From NCBI GenBank assembly GCA_004335835.1, contig RWJK01001956.1:1-64000 (forward strand): 64,000 bases of DNA, written 5' to 3'. This document shows positions 33,318 through 45,156 of the stretch, in pieces; the first letter of the stretch is position 1; each line of letters opens with the position of its first letter. Under the pieces are notes generated by a model. That model ran no database searches and was not told where the DNA came from. It worked only from the letters and a program-made list of their open reading frames with translations. The stretch is from Scenedesmus sp. ARA3 (Eukaryota; Chlorophyta; Chlorophyceae; Sphaeropleales; Scenedesmaceae). The position numbers were made by a program, and so were the translations under genes.

Positions 33318-35928
33318 ATGTCACAGGTGAGTGAGAGTGACTATCATCCTCAATCCCAGCTGCCCATCACAAGGTTTCTTTCAAACTGTTTCAACTCATT
33401 CTATGCGCCTGTTCTGTGGCTCGTGCATTAGTGTGCTGCATTAGTGTGCTGCTTCTGCAGCCTGCCTTTACGTCCTCCACCACAGTGGAGCAGCCCGGCC
33501 TGCTGTGGCAGCTGCGCCAGATTGCTTCCATGTTGCAGAACAATTCAATTGGTTCAGTGTCTCGTACCAGTGTAATGAATATCCGCTCTACTCAATTAGG
33601 CAGGCACAACAGTGCCTGCAATAATCCCTGCAGGCATGCAGTGCGCTGCGCTGCTGTGAGGCGGGAGGTGCTGTCCATGCTGGCTGCCACATTGCCACAG
33701 GCAGCTGCATTGGAGCTGCTGACTGCGCTATCACCCGAAGCAGCATATAGTGCTACAGCAGCAGCAGCAGCAGCAGCAGTAGCAGCAGCAGCAGCAGAGG
33801 TTCCTGCCAAGGATCCGACGTTTTACGCCAGGTGGCCGTATGCCACCCCGGCTGATATCATCCCATACATTGAGGCAGTGAGTGTGCAGCTCACACTGGG
33901 GCACTAGCAGCCTGACTACAGCTTTAACCACGGCACCGTAAACACTGCAGCATGTTTGCTGCTGGTTGACACCACGCTGGCCGTCAAACTCATGTTGTGG
34001 CTCAGGCTGGCTGTGTTGCTGGCAGGGCCCCATGTCAGCTGCAGAGCAGATCATGGCGGCATGTTGCGCATATGAACTGCCTGCACTGCCGCGGTTGCGC
34101 CATCTGGCCATGGCTACACCATGGGTTCCAGCACGTAGAGACATATATGCTTGCACACTTCAGCGAGTTGACTGTGTTTGACCTGCGGGAGGCTGTGAGG
34201 GGTGATGCACACTCTTGTACTGCCTGCGTGTACTACATGTGTACTGCCCGCCACAGTCGTTTACTGCCTGCATGTACTGCCTGCCTGCCTGGCTTGCAGG
34301 AGGCTGTGAGGGGTGACGCGCAGTCGGTGCTGGATGCCATGGACGCCTTCAGCCTGTACTACCCGTGAGTGCAGCAGCAAACTGCAGCAGCAGCAGTATT
34401 ATTGTGCCCACAGCAGCTGGTGTTCACTTGTTGTGGCAAGGGCAGTCTGTTCAGCTGCAGGAGCACCAGCTGAAGACATGTACAGCTGCTGCTACGATTC
34501 CTTTGCACAGTGCACCATGCAGCTCCAAGAAGTGCATCTGCAGCAGCAGCACCATTCATGCAAGGATACTATCCGCAGTGCTGCGACAGCTGAATGCAGC
34601 TCTTCGAGACCAGCACTTACTGCCATTCCACCTGTCAATCCTCCAGCTTTCCCTGCTGCCAAGCAATCATACAAACTACACCTCCGCACTTGTAGGCAGT
34701 ACAAGATCGGCCCAGAGAAGGGTGCTCTGTTTGAGCAAGCGCTGCAGCAGGCGCAGCCCAGCCTAGCACTTGAGCTGGGCACTTTCCTTGGCTACTCAGC
34801 CATCCGCACAGCACGCAACTTAGCACCCGGCGGCAGGCTGATCTGTGTTGAAGCTAACCCTGACAATGCAGCTGTAGCTCGCCAGCTGCTGCAGTATGCA
34901 GGCGTACCTGAGGGCCAAGTGCTTGTGGTTGAGGGGCTCGCAAAGCAGGTCATACCGGGCCTTCCGATAATGCTACAGCAGCTGCTGCAGGGTGCAGCAC
35001 AGCAGCCGGATCTGGACGTCCAGACAGATGCCCAGCAGCAGCAGCAGCAGCAGCAGCGGCGGCAGCGGCAGGGCTTAGGGTTTGATGTGGTGTTCCTGGA
35101 CCACAGCAAGAACGACTACCTGCCTGACCTGCAGCGGCTGGAGCAGCTGGGCCTGGTTGGGCCTGGCAGCACAGTGCTGGCAGACAACGTGGTGTACCCA
35201 GGTGGGCCTTTCCAAGTAACGAAGTTCTTTACAATGCTGCAAAATATTTGGTGTAGGCAGGTTGGTTTGGAGGGACTTAGGGTTTGTGTGCTGCTAGGCA
35301 ATGTGGTTTGGCCAGGTGGGTCCTGCAGTGGCGATTGGCGCTGTATTGCTGGCTGATATCAGTTATAAATGATAATGTGGTGTGAGCAGCTGGGCGTGGT
35401 GGGCCCTGGCAGCACGGTGCTGGCAGACAATGTGGTGTACCCAGGTGGGCTTGCAGTGGCAGCAGTGGCAGCAGTGGCAGCAGTGTGAACAGTTTGAGCA
35501 GGGCTGACTATTAAAGCGCTGTGCGTGCGGTTGATCGCGTGTAGTTGGGCGGAGCACGCACTCATCTGTTTTGTTGGATGCCCGATGGGAATCCTTGCCA
35601 TGCAGCTACTCTGTCCACCGTCTTCCTCCATGCCGCCAGCAATGGCAGCTGTAAGTGTATCCCAACAAACCCCACCATGTGTGGCCTGCAACCACACATC
35701 TTCATGACTGCATGCGCTGCTGTAGTTGATTACGGCACTGCAGCCTGCTGTGCGCATGTCACTGCTGCAGGTGCGCCAGGCTTCCTGGAGTATCTGGATA
35801 GCAGCGGGCGCTACAAGACGCAGCTGCTGAGGGCCAAGTACGAGTACGAGCAGGCCTGGAACCCGAATTGGGAGCCAAATAAGGAGGATGCCATGTCTGT
35901 GTCTGTGTGCTTGGATGCAGGCTTGTAG
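33318..35928 (+). CDS. COMT-like SAM-dependent O-methyltransferase
   Basis: Exons 33318-33326, 33461-33531, 33634-33877, 34300-34364, 34696-35201 and 35771-35928 join in phase (350 aa). The Rossmann methyltransferase core is clear: KIGPEKGALFEQAL, the SAM motif ALELGTFLGYSAIRTARNL, acidic loop LICVEANPDNAAVARQLL, metal-site FDVVFLDHSKNDYLPDLQRLE and STVLADNVVYPGAPGFLEYL. These match catechol-type O-methyltransferases. A poly-Gln run interrupts the domain just before FDVVFLD. The N-terminal about 130 residues are Ala-rich and not recognised. Exon 1 encodes only MSQ. The exon 2 donor (GTTGCA) is weak and was chosen because it restores phase. Substrate is unknown. Confidence 0.88.
34186..34325 (+). 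repeat. Duplicated exon 4 acceptor edge (COMT-like)
   Basis: About 34186-34210 and 34297-34325 share the GAGGCTGTGAGGGGTGA exon start (EAVRGDA). Only the second follows a TTGCAG acceptor. Confidence 0.7.
35126..35452 (+). repeat. Exon 5 donor edge repeated downstream (COMT-like)
   Basis: The functional end 35126-35215 (LGPGSTVLADNVVYPG plus donor) is echoed clearly at 35386-35452 and in degenerate form near 35285-35325. Confidence 0.8.
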
Positions 35929-35952
35929 CAGCGCTGCTAGCACCAGCGCGAC

Positions 35953-35957
35953 TGTAA
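35953..35957 (+). terminator. TGTAA polyadenylation motif
   Basis: TGTAA lies 24 nt past the stop codon of the COMT-like gene, placed as expected for a green-algal poly(A) signal. Confidence 0.5.
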
Positions 35958-36257
35958 GGCAGCTCCTTAAGGCGATAGCCGTGATCACTAGCACGTCCCA
36001 GGTTCGATTCTCCGAATCCCTTATGAATGTGCAGCACAGTGATTGCCAGGCATACACGCAAGTGAAAGATGGCATGCTTGTCCAGTGTTATTGGGTTCAG
36101 GCGTTAGGCCAGTGGGTGTGGTGCTTGAGGGGGTGTCATGCGTGTTGCTCCGCCTTGGTCGTACCTCTGCTTCGTTGTAATAGTTTGTGCACCTACAGTT
36201 TAAGAACAGAGCGCGTGTGTACATCCTGTAGTAGCAGAGAAGCAGTAGTCCGCTTTC

Positions 36258-36707
36258 ATGCCCCAACGCAGCAGCAACTCGCTGGTGGCCTTACTGCACG
36301 CCCTGCAAGGCCGCAAGTTGATATTTGAGCTTCGCAATGACGTAAAGATCAGCGGAAAACTGAGCCACTGCGACGAATACATGAACATGCTGATAGATGA
36401 TGCAGTGTGGCAGCCTCTGCAAGGTCCAGCGAAGCCATATCCCTTCGTATTCGTAAAAGGACGCAACCTACGCATGGTTCATCTACCAGGCAATATGGAT
36501 CCAGCGATGCTACTGGACAAGCACATAGAGCAGATGAAGAAGCAGCGGGTAGCAGCAGCGCTGGATGTGATCAACAAGCGGCATGAACGCATGGCAAAAG
36601 GGAGCAGCTCAGCAACAGCAGCAGCAGATGAAGCAGGAGAAGGTGCTGCTGAAGCTCATGGAGGACAGCAGCAGTGGGGTGATGATGATCGTGAGGAGCA
36701 GGGGTGA
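36258..36707 (+). CDS. Sm-like protein, LSM10 type
   Basis: A 149-aa ORF with a complete Sm fold in one exon. Sm1 is NSLVALLHALQGRKLIFELR with GKLSHCDEYMNMLIDDA; Sm2 is FVFVKGRNLRMVHLP. The pattern of an LQGR strand, CDEYMNM in place of the usual D-x-x-MN, and a GRNxRxVHIP-like Sm2 most resembles LSM10 of the U7 snRNP, with SmD-type proteins as the alternative. A helical tail (MLLDKHIEQMKKQRVAAALDV) and a low-complexity acidic end follow. It is the only complete gene here without an intron in its recognised part. The stop TGA overlaps a good GTGAGT donor (36704), so a further exon encoding a different tail cannot be excluded. Confidence 0.82.
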   Translation: MPQRSSNSLVALLHALQGRKLIFELRNDVKISGKLSHCDEYMNMLIDDAVWQPLQGPAKPYPFVFVKGRNLRMVHLPGNMDPAMLLDKHIEQMKKQRVAAALDVINKRHERMAKGSSSATAAADEAGEGAAEAHGGQQQWGDDDREEQG

Positions 36708-38741
36708 GTTTTGCACCTGTACCAGCAGTACAGCAGTGCTGCTGCGACTGCATGTGTCACAGCAGCAGCGCCATGGCTGGCCATTCACAATCCCCTCTGT
36801 AATGCAGGGAAGTCTGTTCTTGCATTGTACACTTGCTGCCTGCTGCATGGCTGTGCGGCAGTGCCATGCTGAACAGCGGGCGTGGCATGTTTGTAGGGCA
36901 CGCACCGCATGCTGTTTCGCTTCGCCAAAAGCACGTGTGCTGCTTACTGCTAGTTCACCTATCACCCTCAGGCGCCTGCACATCAAAGCGGTGAATGCTG
37001 CTGCATTTATTGGCACTTCATTGGATCAGCCCAGCAGCGGTTGCATGCTGCAGGCTGGCAGTCATGAATGCTGTCCAGCATGCTGTTTGGTGATGCAGCA
37101 CACGCCTTATAATGTCAACACATCGCCCACACGTCCTGGTTGCATTGCAGAGCACCATACAGCAGCAATCTGCTCTTGCGCTGCAACATGCGCTCTGTCG
37201 CCCAGCCGATGTCTGTGCCTTGGCTGATTGCAACCCCACCACTCAAGCTTGCTGCCAGCTGTCAGGTTGGCCATCGCCTGCTCACAATCTTTACAGCCGA
37301 TCTGCACTGCTGTGTCAATGCAGCACAGCGTTGCAGCATGCCAAGAGCACAACTTCAAAGTTCGGTTGCATGTAGCGCTGCCCAAGGGGGCTGGTTGGCT
37401 TGTGTGCATTTGCGCAAAGGCACGTGCGTGCATGCTTGCAAGATCAGTGGATTTCAGGTTGCATTAGTTCCAGCAACCACTGCACGAGCATGCAGTGCTG
37501 AACGTGTGCTTGGCAAAGCAGCATGTGAGAATTGATGTGCACGGCGTGCCTGTCCTTAGGCTGGTCGCCGTGGCATGAAGCGACTGTGCCAGAGTTGTTG
37601 CATGGTCGTCCTGCTCCCCATGTAACAAGGCGGATCGTGGCCACTTGCTCATTGTGCTGTAAAGATGGACAGTCCAGCATGACAAATGCTGTAGTGCCCA
37701 CCAGCTGCAGAGCCGCTGCTACATGTAGCAGTACAGCACTGGCGCCTGCGAGCAGCATATAGCTGCACAGTCTGCAAGACCTGTCCCTAGGGTGACACAA
37801 ACTCGCATGTAACGTTACCCGGTAACCAGGCTGGTAACATGTGCAGCAGGCGCTGCAGTCTGGCCACACAACACTACGCCTGCAACTGCAGTGGCAGCTG
37901 CCACGGCAGTGTGACAGCACCTCACCCAACACCACGCCTGCCACTTGCTGCACCTCACGCAAACCATGAGCGCCGAACTTCACATAGCAAGAGCCACTAT
38001 CACGGATGCTAGGCTTCCAGCACAGTGTGCGCTGCACACAGCAGTTTGAAGCCTCCCAAACATAAGCTTGCCTGCGCCTCGAGCTGCCCCACAAGCTGGA
38101 AAAGGCCGCGCATGTACCAAACCCAGAATCAGGCACTACCCAGTCACTTGTGCGGGCTGGCACCGCAGCATGCAACCACATATCTTCTGCAGCACTCCTG
38201 CCTCAACCCCAGCCTATCTGTCTGCCTGATTTACTATGCACGTAGGTTTGCACGCACTCTGCCTGCCTACTCTACCCTAGCAGGCCTGCTGCATCAGCAG
38301 CAGCCCAGCACCCTCTTCACAAAAAGCCCCACACAGACGCAACACCTAACAGTACTACGCCTGCAAGCAATCACACTCTCCTGCACACTGCCGCCTGCCC
38401 AGAGCCGCCCATCCTCCGTAGCCTCTCGTGATGCTGCTGCTACAGCACACCCCTGAACAGCCACAGCTACTGAGCGACCAGCACAGCACAGCGCAGGCCT
38501 TCTCTGTAGCCTGATGTCACGTACTGTGTGTTCAAAGCAAGTCATCTGTGGGCATGGGGCTGGCTGCTGCCAGCCATCACATCCACGCTGCACTGCTGCT
38601 GCACGCATACCACTACGGCCGCCACAGGCCGCCGCAGCTCACAACAGCGCGTGTGGTGGCTGTGGTGCAGGCCCTCGTGAACCCGCTGCACTACTGCTGT
38701 CAGCACGTCCGACAACACGTCAACACGCCTTACAAGCCGCA
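36708..38741. other. Tail-to-tail intergenic region
   Basis: Two kilobases between the LSM10-like stop and the transporter stop. It has long open frames on both strands, but they are Cys/His-rich and unlike any family I know. A short duplicate of the transporter 3' end sits at 38648-38685. Confidence 0.45.
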
Positions 38742-38800
38742 TCACAGCAGCGCGTGGTGGCGCGTGTGGTGGCTGTGGTGCAGGCCCTCGTGGCCCGGCT
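38648..38800 (-). repeat. Duplicated transporter 3' end
   Basis: About 38755-38800 (coding HEGLHHSHHTR) is copied at 38648-38685, beyond the stop codon in the presumed 3' UTR. Confidence 0.7.
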
Positions 38801-41722
38801 GCAGCACGATGAGCAGCATGCCGCACAGCATCAGCAGGATGTAGGGGATGCGCCGGCCCACCGCCTCCTGCAGGCGGGGCGCAGCACACACGGCAACAAG
38901 CACAGGGTTAGCGCGCCCGCATTGTTGTCAGGCTCCCTGAGGATACAAGATTGAGCGAAGGACACGCTGGCCAGCTGGTAAGCTGCTTCTAAGTGCAGAC
39001 ATAAAGTACAAGAGAGGCAGAAGCTGCCTAATACTGCTGCTAGGCCCATCTCAGGCTGAGCATGCATGTCCGATGCTGATACCACGCAGGATAGCTGGAC
39101 TGACAATGTGCCCACGCACCTTAAACAGCACGCAGCCGATCAGCGTTGACAGCAGCACGTTGACACGCTTGATGGCCACCACATAGCTGACCAGGATGTT
39201 CTCAATCGCCAGCAGGTACACCACCACGCTACCCTGCTCAACAAGGCTGATGCTAAACAGCAGCAAGCTATCTCGCGCCACGTGTCGGATCGCGCCCCGC
39301 GCACACGTCAGCAGATACACCAACCCTACCACCCCCATCAGCACCCGCTGCGCCAAAAAGTATGCTGACAAACTGTACTGCGCTGCTGCAATGCCGACTT
39401 TATCTAGGCTAGCAGTGATAGAGTACAGGAAGGCAGCTGTCAGCACCATTGCAGGAGCAGCTTTTGGCGAGCTCAGAGCTGCATTCCATCTGGCTGATAG
39501 CTGCCGCAAGCAGCCTCTACCCCGCGCAGGCTCCTGTAATAGCCGTGCCACACGCGCTGCAGCAGGCCTGCCAGGCTTTTCTTTTGCTTGGCTGTCCCAG
39601 CTGCTGCTGCTGCTGCTGCTTCCGCCATTGCTGTCTTTTGCGCCGGCAGCTGCCATGTTGCTGCCCCCCGCTGCAAGGCCGCTGCTACCATACGCTGGCA
39701 TGCTGCTGCTGCTGTTCCAGGGTAACGATGGCGCTGCTGCTGCCAGCAGCTGCAGCGGCGCAACCGGCAGTCCTGCGCCGTGCGGCGTTTTGTGTTTGTA
39801 GTAAGCCATGGCCCAAACAGAGCTCTGGCTGCCTTTGCTCTTGCCACTTCCACTGCTCTTGCCTTTGCTTGCGCTCTCTGCATCTGCTGCTGCTATTGCA
39901 TGGTCATGCGTCGTCATATGCTGCTGCTGCTGCTGCCGCCAATCGTCCTGCGCAGCAGCATTTGCTGCCGCAGCTGCAAGCTGCTCCTGCTGCTGCAGCA
40001 GCTGATACTGTGGCAGTGTTATGTGATGCTGATGCTGCAACTGCTGTTGCTGCTGCTGCGGCCCGCCCGGCCATGATGGCCGTCCTGCGTTTGCCATTAC
40101 TGGCAGTTTGAGCTTGCTGGGACTGCACGGCTGCTCTTTGCTGCTGCTGCTGCCGGCAGGTGCTGTAACGAGCCCTAGCAAGTACCCTGAGACACTCACA
40201 ACAAACACACCTGCGTAAGCAGTAGCAAGACATGCGCAGGCAACACGTCAGTTAGCGGTGAGCAGCAGCAAGTCACGTCGCTGTCATCTGCATTTCTAAA
40301 CTCCAAGTGCGCAACACATGTCGGCAGACCACACTTCAGCTTGCAGGACCTGCTGCCAGAGCAAGCAAGTTGGGGGAGGAGTTGGAAAGAGCAACACACC
40401 AAGACCCAAAAAATACCTCAACGCTGCAAGCTCTGCCGTTGCTGCTGCTGCTGCTACTGCTGTGTGCTCACCTAGCATGCCCATTGGTGACGCCGACTCG
40501 CCCACCAGGAACAGTGGCGAGATCAGCACCACAAATGCTGGCGTGAAGGCCAGGTACGGCACTGTCAGCGACAGCGGCGCAATGGACAGCGCACGCTGGT
40601 ACAGCAGCCTGGCCAGCGTCGCGCCAAAGGCAGTGATAGTAACGACTGTGTAGAAGGTGTGCTTGTCAAAGCTGCTGGTATCAGGCAGGCCATTGTCCAC
40701 GATGAGCACGCCTATTGTGGCGATGACTGCATCGTACACTGTGACCAGCGCTATGAGGTCTGCAGGACATCCGCAGAGTACATGACGATGACGCAGCAGC
40801 AGCAGCAGCAGCAGTGGAGGCACATGGACTGAGCTGTACAGTACAGCCTGTGATGCGCAGCCCGCACCACACCCTGTGCTGTTTGCGACTAGTGGGTGCT
40901 GCAGCTGCTCTGAATGTTGTTAACAATGCTGTTGCTGACAAGCAACCAGTCAAGTGTTGGTTGCAACTGCTTACTAGCTGCTCGAACTGCTTGCAGGAAA
41001 GCCCTGAACTTAGCTGCCGGATCTGCCTCAACTGACAAAGGGCACCACACTGGATCCTCTCCTTTCTACATGCTGTGAAGCATCACAGGGCACAAGAGCA
41101 CAGATGTGAAGCTTGACAAGAGTGCAAGCTTACCGGCTGGCGCCATGCGCTGGCTTCCCAGCTTGCGCAGCACATCGATGGCCGAGTGTGCAATTGCTGC
41201 CAGCAGGCTCCATCCGACGCCAGCTGCATAGGACATGCAGGCTGCTGCTTACTGCTGCTGGCGGCCTGCTGACCCTGTGCCAGACGTTGAAGCAGCTTGC
41301 TGCTGCTCCTGCTGCTGTTGACTCAGCTACTGCAACTGGATGACTGTGCCTGCAGGAACAGCAGGCATACGGGACCCGCCAATGACCGTGAGCTGCAGCA
41401 GCATGGCTCATGCAAGCTGCCTTGCCATGCATGTCAAAACTTGTTAGCATAAGCACTAATGAGCCGCCATGTCAATGCTGTGAACCACAAAGACAGAGAA
41501 GGAGCAGAAGAGGCTATGAGCATACTGGTGTGCTGTCCACTGCAGCTGCTGCTGCAGGGCCCACCTGCCACCGTTGCTGCAGCATCAGGCACTTCGTTGG
41601 CGTTTCTCGTCACTTACACCTATTGTTTGAACCTTAAGCAGATGCAAGAGAAGGCTCTGGAGCCCTACTGCTCTCAGCAAGTCCTTAAGAGCGTGATGCC
41701 TCGATGCGAAGCTTTTGAACAT
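38742..41722 (-). CDS. EamA/DMT-superfamily transporter, ten TM
   Basis: Exons 41223-41134, 40759-40472, 40210-39120 and 38867-38742 join in phase; a tentative first exon 41722-41620 (MFKSFASRHHALKDLL) also fits phase, giving 565 aa. Ten hydrophobic segments are visible, including GWSLLAAIAHSAIDVL, DLIALVTVYDAVIATIGVLI, LTVPYLAFTPAFVVLISPLF, APAMVLTAAFLYSITASLDK, YVVAIKRVNVLLSTLIGCVL and RRIPYILLMLCGMLLIVL. The KRVNVLLSTLIGCVLFKE block before the last helix is typical of EamA halves, giving a two-repeat drug/metabolite transporter. Between TM5 and TM6 lies an insertion of about 165 residues rich in Gln, Ser, Ala and Gly, presumably a soluble loop. The protein ends in a His-rich tail (GLHHSHHTRHHALL). 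Substrate and membrane are unknown; the 5' end is uncertain. Confidence 0.8.
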
Positions 41723-42777
41723 AAACAGACTCAAGTTCAAGAAAAACTCAACATAAGGGTGTATGCGTCCAGTGCAGCTCAGGTGGGTTCCGTAAGGTCG
41801 CTGGAGGAGTTGTAAGCAAAGCGCGCAGGTTGCAAAGCTGCTGCAGCTCGTCGATAGCGAGGCACTTGTGTAATCACATGCCAATGTTCGTACGATTGAT
41901 CAAGGTCAAGCAGGTGAGAACATCAACATTGACACCTGCCTTGGAACCTGTCACAACTGGGAAGAACTTGCTCGCCTAATTGCGGCCGGCACAGCTTGTG
42001 GCAGCCACTGCTACACACCCTGCGACCATATCCCTGTCTCCCTCATCACTGTCGGCGCCACCAAGTGCAGCACTGTTGCAGCAGCAGCGGTAGCAGCACC
42101 AGGCACCTGGCATGTGTCATGACAGTCATGCTTCTGCCATTCGACAGCAAACCCAACTCCACAGCACGAACTTGCCTACATTGCTAGCAAAACATGGTAC
42201 ACAAGGCAACATCGAATTATGTTGCAGCATGCCAGTCACAGAGTGATGATTCACCACAGCTGGCCCCAATTACAGTGTCAGCAGTCATTCAACGACTGCA
42301 ACTTAGATGCTTGCCAAGCAGCCCATGCGGCGGCAGCCCATGCCTGAAACGTTTACCAGTCCTGGCCATGTCGGTGGCCCGCGTGTGATAAATCCCACGC
42401 CTAATGGATGCACGTTAGGGTAAACAGAAACTATGCATACTTCTGCAACCAGCCAAATGCTTCTGCAGCACCTGTGCATGAATACCCAACCTTGGAAAGC
42501 CCTATACCTCCATTTTGGCAGCGGCCTAACTTGTCAGAAGAAATCCACCCAACATAGACAGATGCACTGCCTGGCACACCACTATATTGTGATGCAGTTG
42601 CCCACAAACTCAGGCACGCACATTTCTGTGACAGGGACAAATCGACTGCCGCGCGCCCGCCTGCAGCACATGCCCCCACCAAAAGCTGTGCACGCTTCAG
42701 AAAGTCAAGCCGCCTGCAGCAGCTGCACCTGCTGCTGAGCTGGAGCAAACAGTGCCTGCCTGCCACTGCTGCTGCTG
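41723..42777. other. Intergenic, transporter 5' side to OPA3 3' end
   Basis: About 1 kb with no recognised gene. It should contain the transporter promoter and the OPA3 3' UTR; no TGTAA was found close to the OPA3 stop. Confidence 0.4.
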
Positions 42778-44194
42778 CTACAGGCCGCGGGGGCCCAGGA
42801 AGCCGCCAAACATGGCCTTCTTGTTGCGCTGCTCCTGCACGGCCTGCAGCGCGCGCTCCACCGCGTCCAGCCGCACCACCAGCTGCTCCAGCATGCGCTG
42901 CTGCTCCAGGTTCTCCTCCAGCAGCCGCTGCAGGTAAGAACGAGGAGAAACATAAACAAAAGTCGGCAAGCTGGCAGAGATGCAGGCAGACATCACCCAT
43001 CATCATCATGTGCATAGGCAGGCGAACAGCCAGGCATGTTCTTACATGTGCAGAGCAGCCGGGTGGCTGTGCAGAGGCAGCGGGTGTCTGTTCGCACACC
43101 AGCTTTCTGCACTTGCTGCAGACCAGACACATGCGACTGCAGAACTGCAGCACTGACCATGATGCTCAACCAGCTAGGCTGATGCATGCTGGCATTGCCA
43201 TCACACCTCTCAGCGCAGCGGGTTGTACAGCAACTAGTTGCTGCAGAGTTGCGCTGGTCAGTTGCCGCTGCTGCTCACCTCTCGCTCTTGCCGAGCTCTG
43301 TCTAGAATGGCCTGCCGCTCCGCTGCTTCCTTGTGCTGCTTTTTTATTTCTTTCCGCCGTGTCCTGTCATATTCCACGAATAGGATTAATGACGCAACCT
43401 GCAATAGCAAGACAGCAGGGCCAAGCATTGCTCAGCTGATGGCACATAGTACAACTTCACCTGCACAATACCAAGCTTACCCAAGTAATTGCAAGCCTCG
43501 TCAGCAATGCGGTGGGGCAGTGCTGTGCACGTCTCACATGCTGTGCAGCACAGCAGTTGTGCATCTACCATGCGTAAAACTGAATTTTCACAGCAGCAGG
43601 TGGCAGCTTTGCAGCAGGTGCAGCCTGCCGCAGTGCTGCACATTCTTATTCACATCGTTCTCACAGAAGTACTACAACGGGCACCCACCACAAACAGGAA
43701 GCTTTCACTGGCCAGCTTGGAGGCCAGCTCCACTGACTTCTCCTCTGTCATGTTTCCAATGAACGCCTGGCCCGTCTTGCCCTCGGCCTTGCGGGTGATC
43801 AAGACTTCAAATTTGTGCATGCGCTGCAGGAGGCGGCAGGTGGCGGTTAGGTCGGTCGGAAGGCAGGTTGGCGAGCAGGCACACACCAAGGTAGCGCAGG
43901 CAAAGCTCCGAAGCGCATGCGATGTTGCCCACACAGCTGCGTTGCAAACAGCACCTGCTACAGCTGGCTGGATGAAGGGTATCTGGTGCAAGGATACCCG
44001 CTGCTACAGCCGCAAACACAGGATCTGCTAAACGAACAAGAAAGCAAGGCAAGCGGCAGCACCCACCTGTGCTGCTGTCAGCACTGTCTGCCTGTACTGT
44101 GGGTGCGTCATCACCCAATTCTTGAAGCGATCCCCGAGGGGCTTGGCCAATGTCTTCATGGCCAGCGCCCCAACCTTGAACACTAGCGCCGCCA

Positions 44195-44195
<1 letters not shown>
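42778..44195 (-). CDS. OPA3: OPA3-like mitochondrial membrane protein
   Basis: Four exons (44195-44067, 43823-43689, 43398-43279, 42927-42778) join in phase, 177 aa, the normal family size. The N-terminus MAALVFKVGALAMKTLAKPL and GDRFKNWVMTHPQYR is the OPA3 signature, followed by TGQAFIGNMTEEKSVELASK and a hydrophobic helix (FLFVVASLILFVEY). A long charged coiled coil (RRKEIKKQHKEAAERQAILD, LEENLEQQRMLEQLVVRLDA) leads to a KKAMFGGFLGPRG tail. Human OPA3 is a mitochondrial (and peroxisomal) membrane protein affecting organelle morphology; its biochemical role is not settled, and I do not extend it here. The ATG is immediately preceded on the sense strand by about 20 CAG repeats. Confidence 0.93.

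Positions 44196-44254
<59 letters not shown>
44196..44254 (+). repeat. (CTG)n tract abutting the OPA3 start codon
   Basis: About 19 CTG units on the plus strand (CAG on the OPA3 sense strand), nearly pure and directly upstream of the ATG, therefore in the 5' UTR or promoter. Confidence 0.95.
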
Positions 44255-44256
<2 letters not shown>

Positions 44257-45156
44257 CAAGCGCGGTCTACTTCAACAACGTTTGTGGCGTCAGGTGCTGC
44301 AAGCTTGCAAGTTGCAGCACCTTGCTGCTAGGGTGTGGCCTTCCAGGTGAATTTAAAGAGCCACCTGCTGCACCTGCTGCCACCTACTGCGCCTTCAGAC
44401 TAGCCAGCATGGACAACGTGATGTTTTAACCGAGCCAATGTGTCGTTTGAAGGGCAGCTGCGGAGCTGGAAGTGCCCGGCGGATCAGGAGGGTTTGAAGG
44501 GTGTGCTGCAGCAGTTTTGGTTGAGGAGCGTGCTGGCCGTAGCACAAGGCACGTTGAGGTCACGACGTGCACGCACAGCTCAAGGTAGAGGACATCGGAC
44601 ATGCAGCGTCAGGGGAAAGGGCAGCACTTCTAAGTAGCTGTCATCTGGCCAAGCCCTCACCCCCCTCTCCCGCATATGCCTGAGCACGTTGGCCATGACA
44701 TCAATGAAAAGAGTGTAAATCACAAGTACCGAGTTCGCAAGTGACTGCACTGCGCCGTGGCCAGCTGTTGACTTGCAAGCTGTGCAGCTTCACACGTTCG
44801 ATCAGTGCAGGTGTATTGTCTTGCTTTAGTCTCATTCCGTGAACCTTTGTGCAGTTGTTCTGGCGTCCAGCAGCTCTGCTATAGACATTCTGAACTATTT
44901 ACACCTAAGCACATTCTTGATGGATGACGGTACTTATATAGAGCCTTGCTGATGACAATATTTGAATACATGCCGGTGGTGAGTGGTGCAAGCACATTAC
45001 CAGAGGGCCCTCGCGCCATTTGCATTTCGAGCTGGTAGCGAGCCCCTTCCTGCTGCCTCATGCCGATCTGCAGTATATATAGCATAAAATTTTCATGTGT
45101 GGCGAGACGGGCCCGTTGACTGGGCTGCTCCTGCCTGCTCTGCACCTGTGTGCCAG
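44255..45156. promoter_or_regulatory. Divergent region OPA3 / polo-like gene
   Basis: Both genes start from this 0.9 kb. A TATATATA element lies at about 45073-45081. The first exon of the polo-like gene is expected here but I could not fix it: no ATG exon with a convincing donor in the required phase stands out. Confidence 0.35.

Noticed and set aside
36001..36010. GGTTCGATTC, a perfect tRNA B box
   Set aside because: No A box at the right distance and no pairing T stem; likely chance.
37890..38080. Minus-strand peptide FGAHGLREVQQVAGVVLG resembling the MYDAxGVRR block of DUF212 (divergent PAP2) proteins
   Set aside because: The preceding hydrophobic segment is in another frame with a stop between, the PSSHS and GHTP signatures are absent nearby, and no exon chain can be built. 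At best a remnant.
41459..41815. 118-codon plus-strand ORF
   Set aside because: No conserved motif, no good splice context, and it overlaps the tentative transporter first exon on the other strand.
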